In this document: positions 1 through 6,491 of the stretch, in pieces
Numbering within the stretch: position 1 is the first letter of the stretch
Layout: every line of letters starts with the position of its first letter
Source: Bacteroidia bacterium
GTDB taxonomy: Bacteria > Bacteroidota > Bacteroidia > NS11-12g > UBA9320
Reading direction: 5' to 3'
NCBI GenBank assembly: GCA_029253325.1
Contig: JAQWZS010000195.1
Span: 1 to 10,754 of the forward strand
Length of the DNA: 10,754 nucleotides
Translations under genes and position numbers: made by a program
The notes under the pieces: model-generated
Databases searched by the model: none
The model's input: the letters and a program-made list of their open reading frames with translations, nothing else
What the model was told of the DNA's origin: nothing

Positions 1-1656
1 CCCTTCAAACAAGGTGTATCTGGCCAAATTCCAGTAATTCGGATCAATGATTAACTCTTCCACCTTATGTCCGAGATCCAAGATTATATTTTCAATAGCC
101 TGACTGTGGTCAATTGAAAAAATGCTATCACCACCCTCCCATTTTGCATGAAATTGGATACGCAAAGGAAAAAATTCAACGGATGGATGCGAAGTAGTTT
201 GCGATAAGTTTATGTTAATCGTTTTAGCATTTATTCTATTCCATTCCACCGACAAAATAGGAAACCCTTCTTTGTATACATAACGATCAAAAAAAGGTGA
301 AAGATCCATATTACTTGTAGCTTCCACCTCATCTAAAAAGTCTGCAGTGTAAGCAAAACCATAACACACTTCTGTATTTTTAAGGTAGTTTCGAGTAGCT
401 TCAAAAAAGACGGAATCTCCTATTTCCCATCTCAACTGATGCAAAACCATCGCTCCCTTTCGATATCGCATATCGCCATTAAACAACTCCTTCACATTAG
501 TAGTATCATAGGCGTATACTGCCCCCCCGTTATTACGTGTAGCTCGACTGATACTCTTGATTAAAAATTCATGATATTCTTCTTTGCTTTTGATTAACTC
601 CAGAGCTATCGCATTGGAATAAGTTGCCCAGCCCTCGTTCAACCATAAATCTTGCCAAGAGCCGCATGTTATCTTATTACCGAACCACTGATGTGCTAAT
701 TCATGTGCCATCAAATCAAAATCTAATCGAGACATGAAACTCATCGTTTGATGCTCCATACCTCCTCCTCTACCAAACATGGCATGACCATATTTTTCAT
801 CACGAAAGGGATAATCTCCAAACAAACTATCAAAACCTCGCATCATCCCATCAATGGCTTGACGCAAAGTATCTGCTTGTGGTTTGTACGAGGGGTATAT
901 ATAGTCTAAATGAAAAATACTATCCCCATCACTCAGTTGGATAAAATGGCTCTCTTCATAATAATCGGTAACCGCCACAGCCACTAAATAGGTAGCTATC
1001 GGATAGCGATGCTCCCAGTGAAAAACCAAACTACTGTCTGGATAAAGCGTATCCACTTGAACCAAATTCCCCATTCCCGCTGCTTTATTATTTTTTGGAA
1101 TGGTGATATTCATATCCAATGAGTCAATTTTATCAAATAGTTGTTGCTTACATGGCCACCACCCATAGGCACCATAGGGTTCGGATAAGGTCCACGAGAT
1201 GGGACCACTCTGCTGGTAATCAAAACTGAAGCCATTTTGCTCATTCACAGACGGATCTCCTTGGTAAAATATCTCCACATCTACCACATTATTTTCATCT
1301 TGTGGTGGGATAACTAGAGTGACCTCATCATTGTTATGAACAAAGGTTGTGGAACTCCCCTTAAAATGAACAGAATCAACGGTCATTCGACTATCTAAAT
1401 CGAATGAAAATTGCGTAAAATTTGATTCTTGTGCGATCAACTCCGAATACACACTCCCACTAATATATCGAACACCTGGGTCGATAATTAAATTCAATTG
1501 CTGGTAGATAAGGTCGTACTGTTGCCCACTTCGCTTGAATTTGATATTCTTTTTGGCATGAAATGCTTCACGTTCTCCTTTGATAATCGCTTCCATATCT
1601 TGGGCCATTAAATGCCCTAAACAAAACAAGCTAAAAATCACAAGTACTTTTCTCAT
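1..1656 (-). CDS. Secreted M1-family zinc metallopeptidase (3' end beyond window)
   Basis: This is a gluzincin aminopeptidase of the M1 family, which removes N-terminal residues from peptides; here it is probably periplasmic or extracellular. Translating the minus strand from the ATG at 1656 gives 552 open codons running off the left edge. The N-terminus is a clear signal peptide (MRKVLVIFSLFCLGHLMAQ, cleaved after AQ). The exopeptidase motif is GGGMEH near residues 297-302, with Glu301. The zinc motif HELAH is at 318-322, and the third ligand Glu341 lies in NEGWATY, giving the canonical HEXXH-X18-E spacing. Tyr398 in RYRKGAM matches the transition-state tyrosine. All key catalytic residues are therefore present. 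His after ME, where classical GAMEN enzymes have Asn, is in my recollection common in this subfamily. It is divergent from the C1 peptidase gene across 88 bases. Any C-terminal sorting domain would lie outside the window. Confidence 0.93.
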   Translation of the reverse strand, partial: MRKVLVIFSLFCLGHLMAQDMEAIIKGEREAFHAKKNIKFKRSGQQYDLIYQQLNLIIDPGVRYISGSVYSELIAQESNFTQFSFDLDSRMTVDSVHFKGSSTTFVHNNDEVTLVIPPQDENNVVDVEIFYQGDPSVNEQNGFSFDYQQSGPISWTLSEPYGAYGWWPCKQQLFDKIDSLDMNITIPKNNKAAGMGNLVQVDTLYPDSSLVFHWEHRYPIATYLVAVAVTDYYEESHFIQLSDGDSIFHLDYIYPSYKPQADTLRQAIDGMMRGFDSLFGDYPFRDEKYGHAMFGRGGGMEHQTMSFMSRLDFDLMAHELAHQWFGNKITCGSWQDLWLNEGWATYSNAIALELIKSKEEYHEFLIKSISRATRNNGGAVYAYDTTNVKELFNGDMRYRKGAMVLHQLRWEIGDSVFFEATRNYLKNTEVCYGFAYTADFLDEVEATSNMDLSPFFDRYVYKEGFPILSVEWNRINAKTININLSQTTSHPSVEFFPLRIQFHAKWEGGDSIFSIDHSQAIENIILDLGHKVEELIIDPNYWNLARYTLFEG

Positions 1657-1666
1657 ACGAATACAA

Positions 1667-1674
1667 CAAACTTA
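1667..1674 (-). promoter_or_regulatory. Putative -7 box for the M1 peptidase gene
   Basis: The minus strand reads TAAGTTTG, an exact match to the Bacteroidota -7 consensus TAnnTTTG, ten bases before the ATG at 1656. I see no TTG element at the expected -33 distance, so this rests on one box. If real, the mRNA leader would be only a few bases long. Confidence 0.4.
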
Positions 1675-1744
1675 AAGGTATGAGAGTTATAATATTTTAT
1701 TTTCTGTATCATATTTTGGTATTAATTCTTAATTTTCAGCCCTC

Positions 1745-2947
1745 ATGAATAAATTAATCTTAGTATCTGCTCTTCTCTTGAGCAGTCTTTTCTTATTTCA
1801 GTTCCAATTACAAGCTCAAGATACCCTTCGAAATAAAAAGGGAGGCAACTATCTCTTTACCGTCAAAAAAGACATTGAAGCCAATGAAGTTCAAAACCAA
1901 AACAGAACTGGAACGTGTTGGAGTTTTAGTGCATTAAGTTTCATCGAAAGTGAACTTATAAGAATGGGTAGAGGAACCCATAAATTGAGCGAAATGTATG
2001 TGGTAAGAAAAGCATACGAGGACAAAGCTGAAAATTATGTTCGAATGCACGGAACAGCTAATTTCAGTCAAGGTGGAGCCTTTCATGATATTCCACACGT
2101 CATAAAAAAATATGGCATCATGCCACAAGAAGCATACAAAGGATTAAATTATGGTTTAGAAAATCACAACCACAGTGAGATGGAGGCTGTTCTAAAAAAT
2201 ATGTTGGATGCCGTCATCAAAAACAAACAAGGACAATTAACCACCAGTTGGAAAGCTGCATTCAATGCCGTATTGGATGCTTATCTTGGTCCTGTACCTG
2301 AATCATTTTCCTATCAAGGTAAAGAGTATACCCCTACCAGTTTTGCAACTAGTTTGGGTTTAAATATGGATGACTATGTGGTGATCACTTCATTCACTCA
2401 CCACCCGTTTTATGAGCATTTTGTCATTGAAGTGCCAGACAATTGGATTTGGGCAAGGGCATTTAATGTGCCACTCGATGAGATGATGCAAATTCAAAAG
2501 GATGCAGTCATGAATGGCTACTCTATTGGATGGGCAGCAGATGTAAGTGAGAAAGGATTTAGTTTTAGAGATGGCCTAGCCATTGTCCCTGAGGATGAAA
2601 GTAAATTGAAGTCTTCTGGCAAAGACAACAAATATTTCAACAATGCAGGTGCAAAAAAAGAAGGCACTCAATTTGATAACCCCGGACCTGAAAAAACCAT
2701 TACACAAAGTATGAGGCAGGAGGCATTTGACAATTACCTTACAACGGATGATCATGGGATGCACTTCACCGGCATGGTCACCGATCAAAGTGGAAGTGAA
2801 TACTTTATTGTAAAAAATAGTTGGGGAACAGATCACAATGATTGCGATGGATACTTCTATGCATCGATGCCTTATGTGGCTTTAAAGACCATCAACTTTA
2901 TGGTACATAAAGATGCACTACCCAAAGATTTGAGAAAGAAGTTGTAG
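1745..2947 (+). CDS. Secreted C1-family cysteine peptidase (bleomycin hydrolase / aminopeptidase C type)
   Basis: This is a papain-fold cysteine peptidase of 400 residues, related to bleomycin hydrolase and PepC aminopeptidases. A signal peptide (about residues 1-25, ending LQAQ) predicts export, unlike the cytosolic classical enzymes. The oxyanion-hole Gln52 and nucleophile Cys58 lie in QNRTGTCWSFS. The catalytic His340 is in GMHFTGM and Asn358 is in VKNSWG, so the triad is complete. The body between them (about 60-320) is longer than in papain, as in the bleomycin hydrolase subfamily. The start is the ATG at 1745, directly before the signal peptide. It is divergent from the M1 peptidase gene, so the pair may both act on extracytoplasmic protein. 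Its last codons are repeated twice downstream at 5049 and 7230, which suggests its 3' end served as an insertion target. The substrate is unknown. Confidence 0.92.
   Translation: MNKLILVSALLLSSLFLFQFQLQAQDTLRNKKGGNYLFTVKKDIEANEVQNQNRTGTCWSFSALSFIESELIRMGRGTHKLSEMYVVRKAYEDKAENYVRMHGTANFSQGGAFHDIPHVIKKYGIMPQEAYKGLNYGLENHNHSEMEAVLKNMLDAVIKNKQGQLTTSWKAAFNAVLDAYLGPVPESFSYQGKEYTPTSFATSLGLNMDDYVVITSFTHHPFYEHFVIEVPDNWIWARAFNVPLDEMMQIQKDAVMNGYSIGWAADVSEKGFSFRDGLAIVPEDESKLKSSGKDNKYFNNAGAKKEGTQFDNPGPEKTITQSMRQEAFDNYLTTDDHGMHFTGMVTDQSGSEYFIVKNSWGTDHNDCDGYFYASMPYVALKTINFMVHKDALPKDLRKKL
2909..2947 (+). repeat. C1 peptidase 3' tail, copy A (intact gene end)
   Basis: These are the last 12 codons plus stop of the C1 peptidase, KDALPKDLRKKL with stop TAG. 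The same stretch recurs at 5049-5087 (33 of 39 bases identical) and at 7236-7274; with copy C the match begins at 2903, giving 40 of 45. This copy completes the functional gene. Confidence 0.9.
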
Positions 2948-3018
2948 GGATTAAAATCCCATTTTATATCACTTTGCTAATAGAGAGAATTGTATTGGGA
3001 AATTAGGTAGAACGATCT

Positions 3019-3063
3019 GGCTATGTGTCGTGCCAAGGTTCAGGAGGCATGGACATCATAGCC
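3019..3063. repeat. Imperfect inverted repeat with bulges (cassette-site-like)
   Basis: The arms are 3019-3034 and 3046-3063, with an 11-base loop. GGCTATG pairs with CATAGCC at the base and GCC with GGC at the tip, with TGTC and GACA between. The second arm carries two extra bases, so the stem has unpaired bases on one side. This architecture resembles integron attC sites. It lies just past the 3' end of the amine oxidase gene, where a cassette site would be expected. The minus-strand stretch GGCTATGATGTCC is also close to GGCTATGATTTC at 6457, which lies just past the HxlR gene. Confidence 0.5.
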
Positions 3064-3084
3064 TCTGTAACCAGTTTTTATTTT
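3037..3084 (+). terminator. Possible intrinsic terminator downstream of the C1 peptidase gene
   Basis: 3037-3048 (GGTTCAGGAGGC) pairs with 3061-3072 (GCCTCTGTAACC) apart from one bulge on each side, with a 12-base loop. It is followed by AGTTTTTATTTT. The stem competes with the inverted repeat at 3019-3063. A small extra hairpin, GGGATT-AA-AATCCC (2947-2960), sits right at the peptidase stop codon and is followed by ATTTTAT. Either could end transcription of the intact gene. Confidence 0.4.
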
Positions 3085-4301
3085 GCATCAATTAGTAATT
3101 TATCAACTGTGTAATATCCAGACAATATCGCTCCTGGAACTCCCATTTGCCTGTATGGGTCGTATATTTCACCTGCAAAATAGACTTTATTTTCGATAGA
3201 TTGGTTTAGGACACTTAGTTGTGATTTGTTTTCTTGAAATGCTTGAGTCCATGTACCTTGAGTATATTTATGTTTTCCCCAATTTTCTATGATATATTCA
3301 CCTGTATAAGTTGTTGACGCTTTCCCCTTAAATATCTTATCTAATTCTTCGATTAAGGCATCTATGATTTTTTGTTCAGAGTTAAGGGCATAATATTTAT
3401 TGGTTTCATCTCCTGTACAAAGAAACCCTAAGATATTGGTATTTGTCTCTTTTCCGAAAGCTATGTCGTAAAACCCTTTTTCTCCATTTTTTACTTTACA
3501 ATTTACAAAGTCAGGATAGAATTTTTCAGAGAATTTTAAAGCAACTTTAAAGCCTTTATGAAAGGTTATTTCTTCTATGACTTTTTTCTTTTCTAAGTTC
3601 AATACTGGAATAAAATTGATGTAGTTTGATTTAAGAATGCCAATAGATACAGTCACTAATACTTTGTCAGCTTCATAATTTTCACCATTCTCGGTTTTGA
3701 TTATAACTTTATCAGCTGAATAATTGATTTCGGTAACTGGTGAATTATATTTGATTTTATGCTTGACTGTTTGTGCTATATTTTTATCGACGTAATCGTA
3801 CCAAGTAGAATTTTTAAATTTAGATTCTGGCAAAAAATTATACATAGCGTTATTCTCCCATTTAGGATTGATTTTATATTTTTCCCCGTCCCAACTTGCG
3901 GTGTTTTCCAATTTATAAGGGATGAGTTCTTCATCTATCTGTTTGCCTTTTTTTCCTTTCAACACATTTAACACAATGGGAGCACTATGTACCCATTCTG
4001 CACCAATATCAATTGGAAAATCTGCAAGTGTTGTATCCTTTTTCAACCTGCCACCATATCTATTAGTTGCCTCTAAAATCAGATAATCAACATTGGTCTG
4101 TTCTAATACTTTTGCTGCTGCCAAGCCCGATGCCCCCGCTCCGATAATAATTACTCTACCTTCATAATTATAGGTTTTATGTAATGCTGTCTCTTTAGGG
4201 AGTTTATCTGCTGCTCTTGCAGCCCATTTTATTGAACAACTCAATAAACTGATAACTAATAAAACGATTACAAAGAATATTGCAGTTCGATTCTTTTTCA
4301 T
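3078..4301 (-). CDS. FAD-dependent amine oxidase, predicted lipoprotein
   Basis: This is a flavin-containing amine oxidase (MAO / polyamine oxidase fold) that would oxidise an amine to an imine with release of peroxide; the substrate cannot be read from sequence. The product is 407 residues from the ATG at 4301. A longer frame begins only at a TTG (4337) and adds 12 residues unlike a signal peptide, so I chose 4301. Residues 1-22 are a lipoprotein signal ending in the lipobox LLSC, with Cys22 lipidated. The FAD-binding GAGASG is at 54-59, followed by the usual acidic residue and GGRL. GAEWVH is at 100-105. Lys252 in GFKVALKF aligns with the conserved flavin-site lysine of polyamine oxidases. 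The C-terminal FAD motif AGE is at 376-378. It lies downstream of a Crp-like regulator on the same strand, separated by 73 bases that hold a perfect palindrome. Membrane anchoring is unusual for this fold. The enzyme class is confident; the substrate is not. Confidence 0.88.
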   Translation of the reverse strand: MKKNRTAIFFVIVLLVISLLSCSIKWAARAADKLPKETALHKTYNYEGRVIIIGAGASGLAAAKVLEQTNVDYLILEATNRYGGRLKKDTTLADFPIDIGAEWVHSAPIVLNVLKGKKGKQIDEELIPYKLENTASWDGEKYKINPKWENNAMYNFLPESKFKNSTWYDYVDKNIAQTVKHKIKYNSPVTEINYSADKVIIKTENGENYEADKVLVTVSIGILKSNYINFIPVLNLEKKKVIEEITFHKGFKVALKFSEKFYPDFVNCKVKNGEKGFYDIAFGKETNTNILGFLCTGDETNKYYALNSEQKIIDALIEELDKIFKGKASTTYTGEYIIENWGKHKYTQGTWTQAFQENKSQLSVLNQSIENKVYFAGEIYDPYRQMGVPGAILSGYYTVDKLLIDAK

Positions 4302-4326
4302 TAAGCATTGATGATTTTTATGCTTA

Positions 4327-4334
4327 CGAAAGTA
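4327..4334 (-). promoter_or_regulatory. Possible -7 box for the amine oxidase gene
   Basis: The minus strand reads TACTTTCG, one mismatch from TAnnTTTG, 25 bases before the ATG at 4301. The palindrome at 4358-4369 is centred about 33 bases upstream of this box. That would place it near -40 from a start site, the position typical of class II Crp/Fnr activators. The box is a weak match. Confidence 0.3.
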
Positions 4335-4357
4335 CAAGGTGCATCAAGAAAATCATT

Positions 4358-4369
4358 TGACAATTGTCA
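4358..4369. promoter_or_regulatory. Palindromic operator candidate for the adjacent Crp/Fnr-family regulator
   Basis: TGACAATTGTCA is a perfect 12-base palindrome. With its flanks it reads TTGAC-AATT-GTCAC, nine of ten bases of the Fnr/Dnr-class half-site pattern TTGAC-N4-GTCAA. It lies between the regulator's stop codon (4375) and the amine oxidase start (4301). The natural reading is that the regulator controls the amine oxidase gene from here. This is inference from motif and position. Confidence 0.45.
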
Positions 4370-4374
4370 CAAAA

Positions 4375-4944
4375 TCACCTCTTACCTCGAATTCTACTCA
4401 GGGTTTCACGGCTTACTCCCAAAAAGGAAGCTAAATCTGTCAAGGATACTTTTTGCAATATTCCTGGTACATCATTAACCAACCCTTTATAACGTTCTTC
4501 GCTGGACATGAACTGCAATTGATACAGCTTTTCTTCAAGAAATACGGCATGTTCGGTAAGAGTATCGTTTAAAAAGTGGCTTACATCTAAGTTAGTAGTT
4601 GCAAGTTCTTTAATTGACTTTGTATTAAATTGAATCAATTTTGAGTCCTCAAGTAACATAATTGTTTCATTGGAAACTAATCCATTAAACGTTTTAATAG
4701 TCGCTATTACTTCATTTTCAAATGCAAACCATGAGCAAACTTCTTTGGTTTCTTTTGTATAATATGCTTTTGCACTTCCTTTTAAAATCAGATAAAAACT
4801 ATGATGTTTCTTTCCTTCATAAATTAATTTTTTTCCTTTCTTAAAATTTAGAAACGATGAAAACTTTGCAAACGCAATTACAGAATCTTTGTTTAAAACT
4901 GGAAAACGTGATTTTATAATTTCTTCAATTTCTGTGCTATTCAT
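4375..4944 (-). CDS. Crp/Fnr-family transcriptional regulator
   Basis: A 189-residue DNA-binding regulator of the Crp/Fnr superfamily. Residues about 25-115 form the cyclic-nucleotide-binding-like beta-roll (KKGKKLIYEGKKHHSFYLIL, with a glycine-rich turn LKGSAKAYY). A dimerisation helix spans about 120-145. A short helix-turn-helix occupies 166-187 (SLTDLASFLGVSRETLSRIR), with recognition helix SRETLSRIR. No cysteine cluster of the Fnr iron-sulphur type is visible, and the ligand is unknown; many Bacteroidota members do not bind cAMP. The protein ends directly after the recognition helix, which is usual for this short subfamily. It lies upstream of the amine oxidase gene on the same strand, and its ATG is 15 bases from the repeat block that begins at 4959 (GGCTACAACG). 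It probably controls its neighbour through the palindrome at 4358. Confidence 0.9.
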   Translation of the reverse strand: MNSTEIEEIIKSRFPVLNKDSVIAFAKFSSFLNFKKGKKLIYEGKKHHSFYLILKGSAKAYYTKETKEVCSWFAFENEVIATIKTFNGLVSNETIMLLEDSKLIQFNTKSIKELATTNLDVSHFLNDTLTEHAVFLEEKLYQLQFMSSEERYKGLVNDVPGILQKVSLTDLASFLGVSRETLSRIRGKR

Positions 4945-4963
4945 TTTTCTTCTAATTGGCTAC

Positions 4964-5035
4964 AACGTTAGTATAAACGAAACTACCTCATAATATTCGT
5001 AACAACCACAGATTTCAGATACTATTACGAATGTT
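4964..5035. repeat. Module-boundary repeat with inverted repeat (copy 1)
   Basis: 4964-4987 (AACGTTA, one base, then TATAAACGAAACTACC) matches 7104-7127 at 23 of 24 positions. Beyond it lies an inverted repeat, 4992-5002 with 5025-5035, whose core ATTCGTAA/TTACGAAT is perfect. On the minus strand the block reads GGTAGTTTCGTTTATA followed by AACGTTGTAGCC and then the Crp-like gene. The same order precedes the outer-membrane gene at 7097. The CTACAA at 4960 is also the inverse of TTGTAG at 5082, in the peptidase tail. The block could be a recombination site. It may also carry a promoter, since TAGTTTCG is a near match to the -7 consensus. Confidence 0.55.
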
Positions 5036-5048
5036 TTAGAGCTTAACT

Positions 5049-5087
5049 AAAGATGCTCTACCCAAGGATTTAGGGAAGAAATTGTAG
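5049..5087 (+). repeat. Orphan C1 peptidase 3' tail, copy B
   Basis: This stretch reads KDALPKDLGKKL-stop, in the order of the end of the C1 peptidase. It is identical at 33 of 39 bases to 2909-2947. Of the six differences, four are synonymous and two fall in one codon that changes Arg to Gly. No open frame leads into it, so it is a remnant and not a gene. Confidence 0.85.
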
Positions 5088-5094
5088 TGGTTTG

Positions 5095-5214
5095 GGTATG
5101 GTGTCGTAGCGGATTTTTACACACTAATTTTCAGATTTGTACCGAGCCTAAATTTATAAACTTCATTTTGGTGAAGCACGAAACCGCTATTATTTTTATA
5201 CCTTGTTGTATGCC
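5095..5214. repeat. Imperfect inverted repeat ending in GTTGTATGCC (cassette-site-like)
   Basis: GGTAT (5095-5099) and TAGCGG (5107-5112) pair with CCGCTA (5184-5189) and ATACC (5198-5202). This forms a two-box interrupted stem around about 70 bases, followed by GTTGTATGCC at 5205-5214. The reverse complement GGCATACAAC lies at 6440-6449, past the HxlR gene. Two paired boxes with a terminal GTT core resemble integron attC organisation, but the core does not fit the strict consensus GTTRRRY. Confidence 0.4.
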
Positions 5215-5218
5215 CTTT

Positions 5219-5917
5219 TTATTCCTTTTTCATCTCAAGCTTCGGTACAAAATAATTTAAGCAATAAAGCATTGCACCGTATGTGAAAATGAGAGTAGGA
5301 ATATTGGTGTTAAACCCTAAGTCAAATTCTGGAATACCGAATAACTGTCTAAAAGATTTTGTAGCAATTATTAGCATAAAAACGATTCCATAAGCAAAAA
5401 CAGAAATGATTGCAATTCTATTTTTTGTAGATCTAATAATCCCATTTTTTGCTTCTTCTTTAAAGAAATACCATAATGTGACAATACTAAATAGGGCTTC
5501 TATTAAAATAGCTAAATAAGGATTTGATGCATACAATCCAAGACCTGCTTCCATTGAATCTGCTCCAAAAATGTGGTGCATATGACCTGAAAAGAAATCT
5601 AAAATAAAGTGGATTGATACTAAAGCCAAGCTTACTAAACCTATTTGGTTGCTTTTAAATAGGAACTTCCCTGCTAAGAAAACAACTGCCAACCAAAACA
5701 ATTGCGGTAACAAATCGTGACTGTATAACATATCTACCACCATATTATTTAAAGTGGCATCAAAGGCATCAGTAGGATTGGTTGGTTCAAGACCTAAATA
5801 GTGAAACGTAAACCATAAAAAATCTTGTAACTGTGATATAATTAGAAAATATAGTAAAGTCCCTTTTGGAAACTTTTGTTTCGCTATTAATGCGGTTGTA
5901 AAATGTCCTGCTAACAT
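5219..5917 (-). CDS. Polytopic membrane protein, YdjM-like putative metal-dependent hydrolase
   Basis: A 232-residue integral membrane protein. Hydrophobic segments lie at about 17-40, 70-88, 92-110, 133-152, 167-185 and 205-223. Conserved-looking polar residues sit in or near the membrane: His5 in AGHF, Asp32 in QDFLWF, Ser66-His67-Asp68, and His103-X3-Asp107 followed by His112, His114 and His115. The order GH, D, SH and HxxxD resembles the YdjM / DUF457 group of putative membrane-bound metal-dependent hydrolases, so metal binding is plausible. The exact family is a judgement by eye. The ATG at 5917 was chosen because the hydrophobic protein begins there. It is divergent from an HxlR-type regulator across 82 bases filled with palindromes, and its own -7 box candidate (5960-5967) overlaps one of them. 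It is therefore probably the regulator's target. The reaction and substrate are unknown. Confidence 0.7.
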   Translation of the reverse strand: MLAGHFTTALIAKQKFPKGTLLYFLIISQLQDFLWFTFHYLGLEPTNPTDAFDATLNNMVVDMLYSHDLLPQLFWLAVVFLAGKFLFKSNQIGLVSLALVSIHFILDFFSGHMHHIFGADSMEAGLGLYASNPYLAILIEALFSIVTLWYFFKEEAKNGIIRSTKNRIAIISVFAYGIVFMLIIATKSFRQLFGIPEFDLGFNTNIPTLIFTYGAMLYCLNYFVPKLEMKKE

Positions 5918-5950
5918 AATTCTTATTTAACTTTTGTATTTTTGCTTTCA

Positions 5951-5993
5951 ATTCGATAGCAAAAGTAGTAATTACTATCGAATAGATAGTAAT
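5951..5993. promoter_or_regulatory. Overlapping palindromes in the divergent promoter; likely HxlR-type operators
   Basis: Three perfect inverted repeats overlap: ATTCGATAG (5951-5959) with CTATCGAAT (5975-5983); TAGTAATTACTA (5966-5977); and ATTACTATC (5971-5979) with GATAGTAAT (5985-5993). The recurrent half-site is TACTATC, which resembles the TACTA half-sites known for HxlR-family YodB-type regulators. The second palindrome overlaps a minus-strand -7 box, TACTTTTG (5967 to 5960), for the membrane protein gene. Binding there would repress that gene and probably also the regulator's own gene. Confidence 0.6.
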
Positions 5994-5999
5994 AATTTG

Positions 6000-6425
6000 A
6001 TGAAAATGAAAAAAGAATTTCGCTCTGGCTGTCCAATCTCTTCAACACTTGATGTTGTAGGTGACAAATGGTCTTTATTAATCATTAGAGATATGCTCCT
6101 TAAGCATAAAAAGACTTTCAAGGAAATTTCTTATTCAGATGAAAGGATCGCTCCGAGCATTTTATCGGCACGATTAAAATTGTTGGAATCGTATAAACTG
6201 ATTTTCAAAACGAAAGTGCCCGATAATAAAAAAGAAAATATTTATTTGTTAACGGAAAAAGGGATTCGTTTAGCCCCTATAATCATTGAATTCAGTCTGT
6301 GGGGAAATTCCAATATGGGAGAATTTAATGAAATAGATGATATTGAAGGCTTAAACTCAGATAAGTCTTACATTATGCAATCCGTTCAAGATAATTATGA
6401 TTCTATGTTGCTTGATTTCCATTAA
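6000..6425 (+). CDS. HxlR-family winged-helix transcriptional regulator
   Basis: A 141-residue MarR-like regulator of the HxlR family. Residues about 9-100 form the winged helix: GCPISSTLDVVGDKWSLLII, then the recognition region RIAPSILSARLKLLES, and the wing about 68-84 leading to YLLTEKG. Cys11 sits in the GCP motif, the place of the redox-sensing N-terminal cysteine of YodB/HypR-type members. Thiol or electrophile sensing is possible but not shown. A longer frame opens at a TTG at 5934. I prefer the ATG at 6000 (or 6006) because family members start just before RSGCP, and because the palindromes would otherwise lie inside the gene. The C-terminal 35 residues are acidic and unremarkable. 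It is divergent from the membrane protein gene and probably represses both. Confidence 0.9.
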   Translation: MKMKKEFRSGCPISSTLDVVGDKWSLLIIRDMLLKHKKTFKEISYSDERIAPSILSARLKLLESYKLIFKTKVPDNKKENIYLLTEKGIRLAPIIIEFSLWGNSNMGEFNEIDDIEGLNSDKSYIMQSVQDNYDSMLLDFH

Positions 6426-6439
6426 TGTTACTCTTAAAT

Positions 6440-6463
6440 GGCATACAACGATAGGTGGCTATG
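6440..6463. repeat. Boundary repeat after the HxlR gene
   Basis: GGCATACAAC (6440-6449) is the exact reverse complement of GTTGTATGCC at 5205-5214. The pair brackets the membrane protein and HxlR genes. A few bases on, GGCTATGATTTC (6457-6468) resembles the minus-strand sequence past the amine oxidase gene (3063 downward). In both places the element lies just beyond a gene's stop codon. Confidence 0.5.
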
Positions 6464-6491
6464 ATTTCATATACAGTATTAACACACGTTT

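Noticed and set aside
4302..4337. N-terminal extension of the amine oxidase to 4337
   Set aside because: It needs a TTG start and puts 12 polar residues before a perfect lipoprotein signal; ATG at 4301 is better.
5088..5218. Possible small RNA or riboswitch in the gap between tail B and the membrane protein gene
   Set aside because: The stems are explained by the interrupted inverted repeat and match no riboswitch class I can recognise.
5934..5999. N-terminal extension of the HxlR regulator to 5934
   Set aside because: It needs a TTG start and would cover the operator palindromes; family members begin just before the RSGCP motif.
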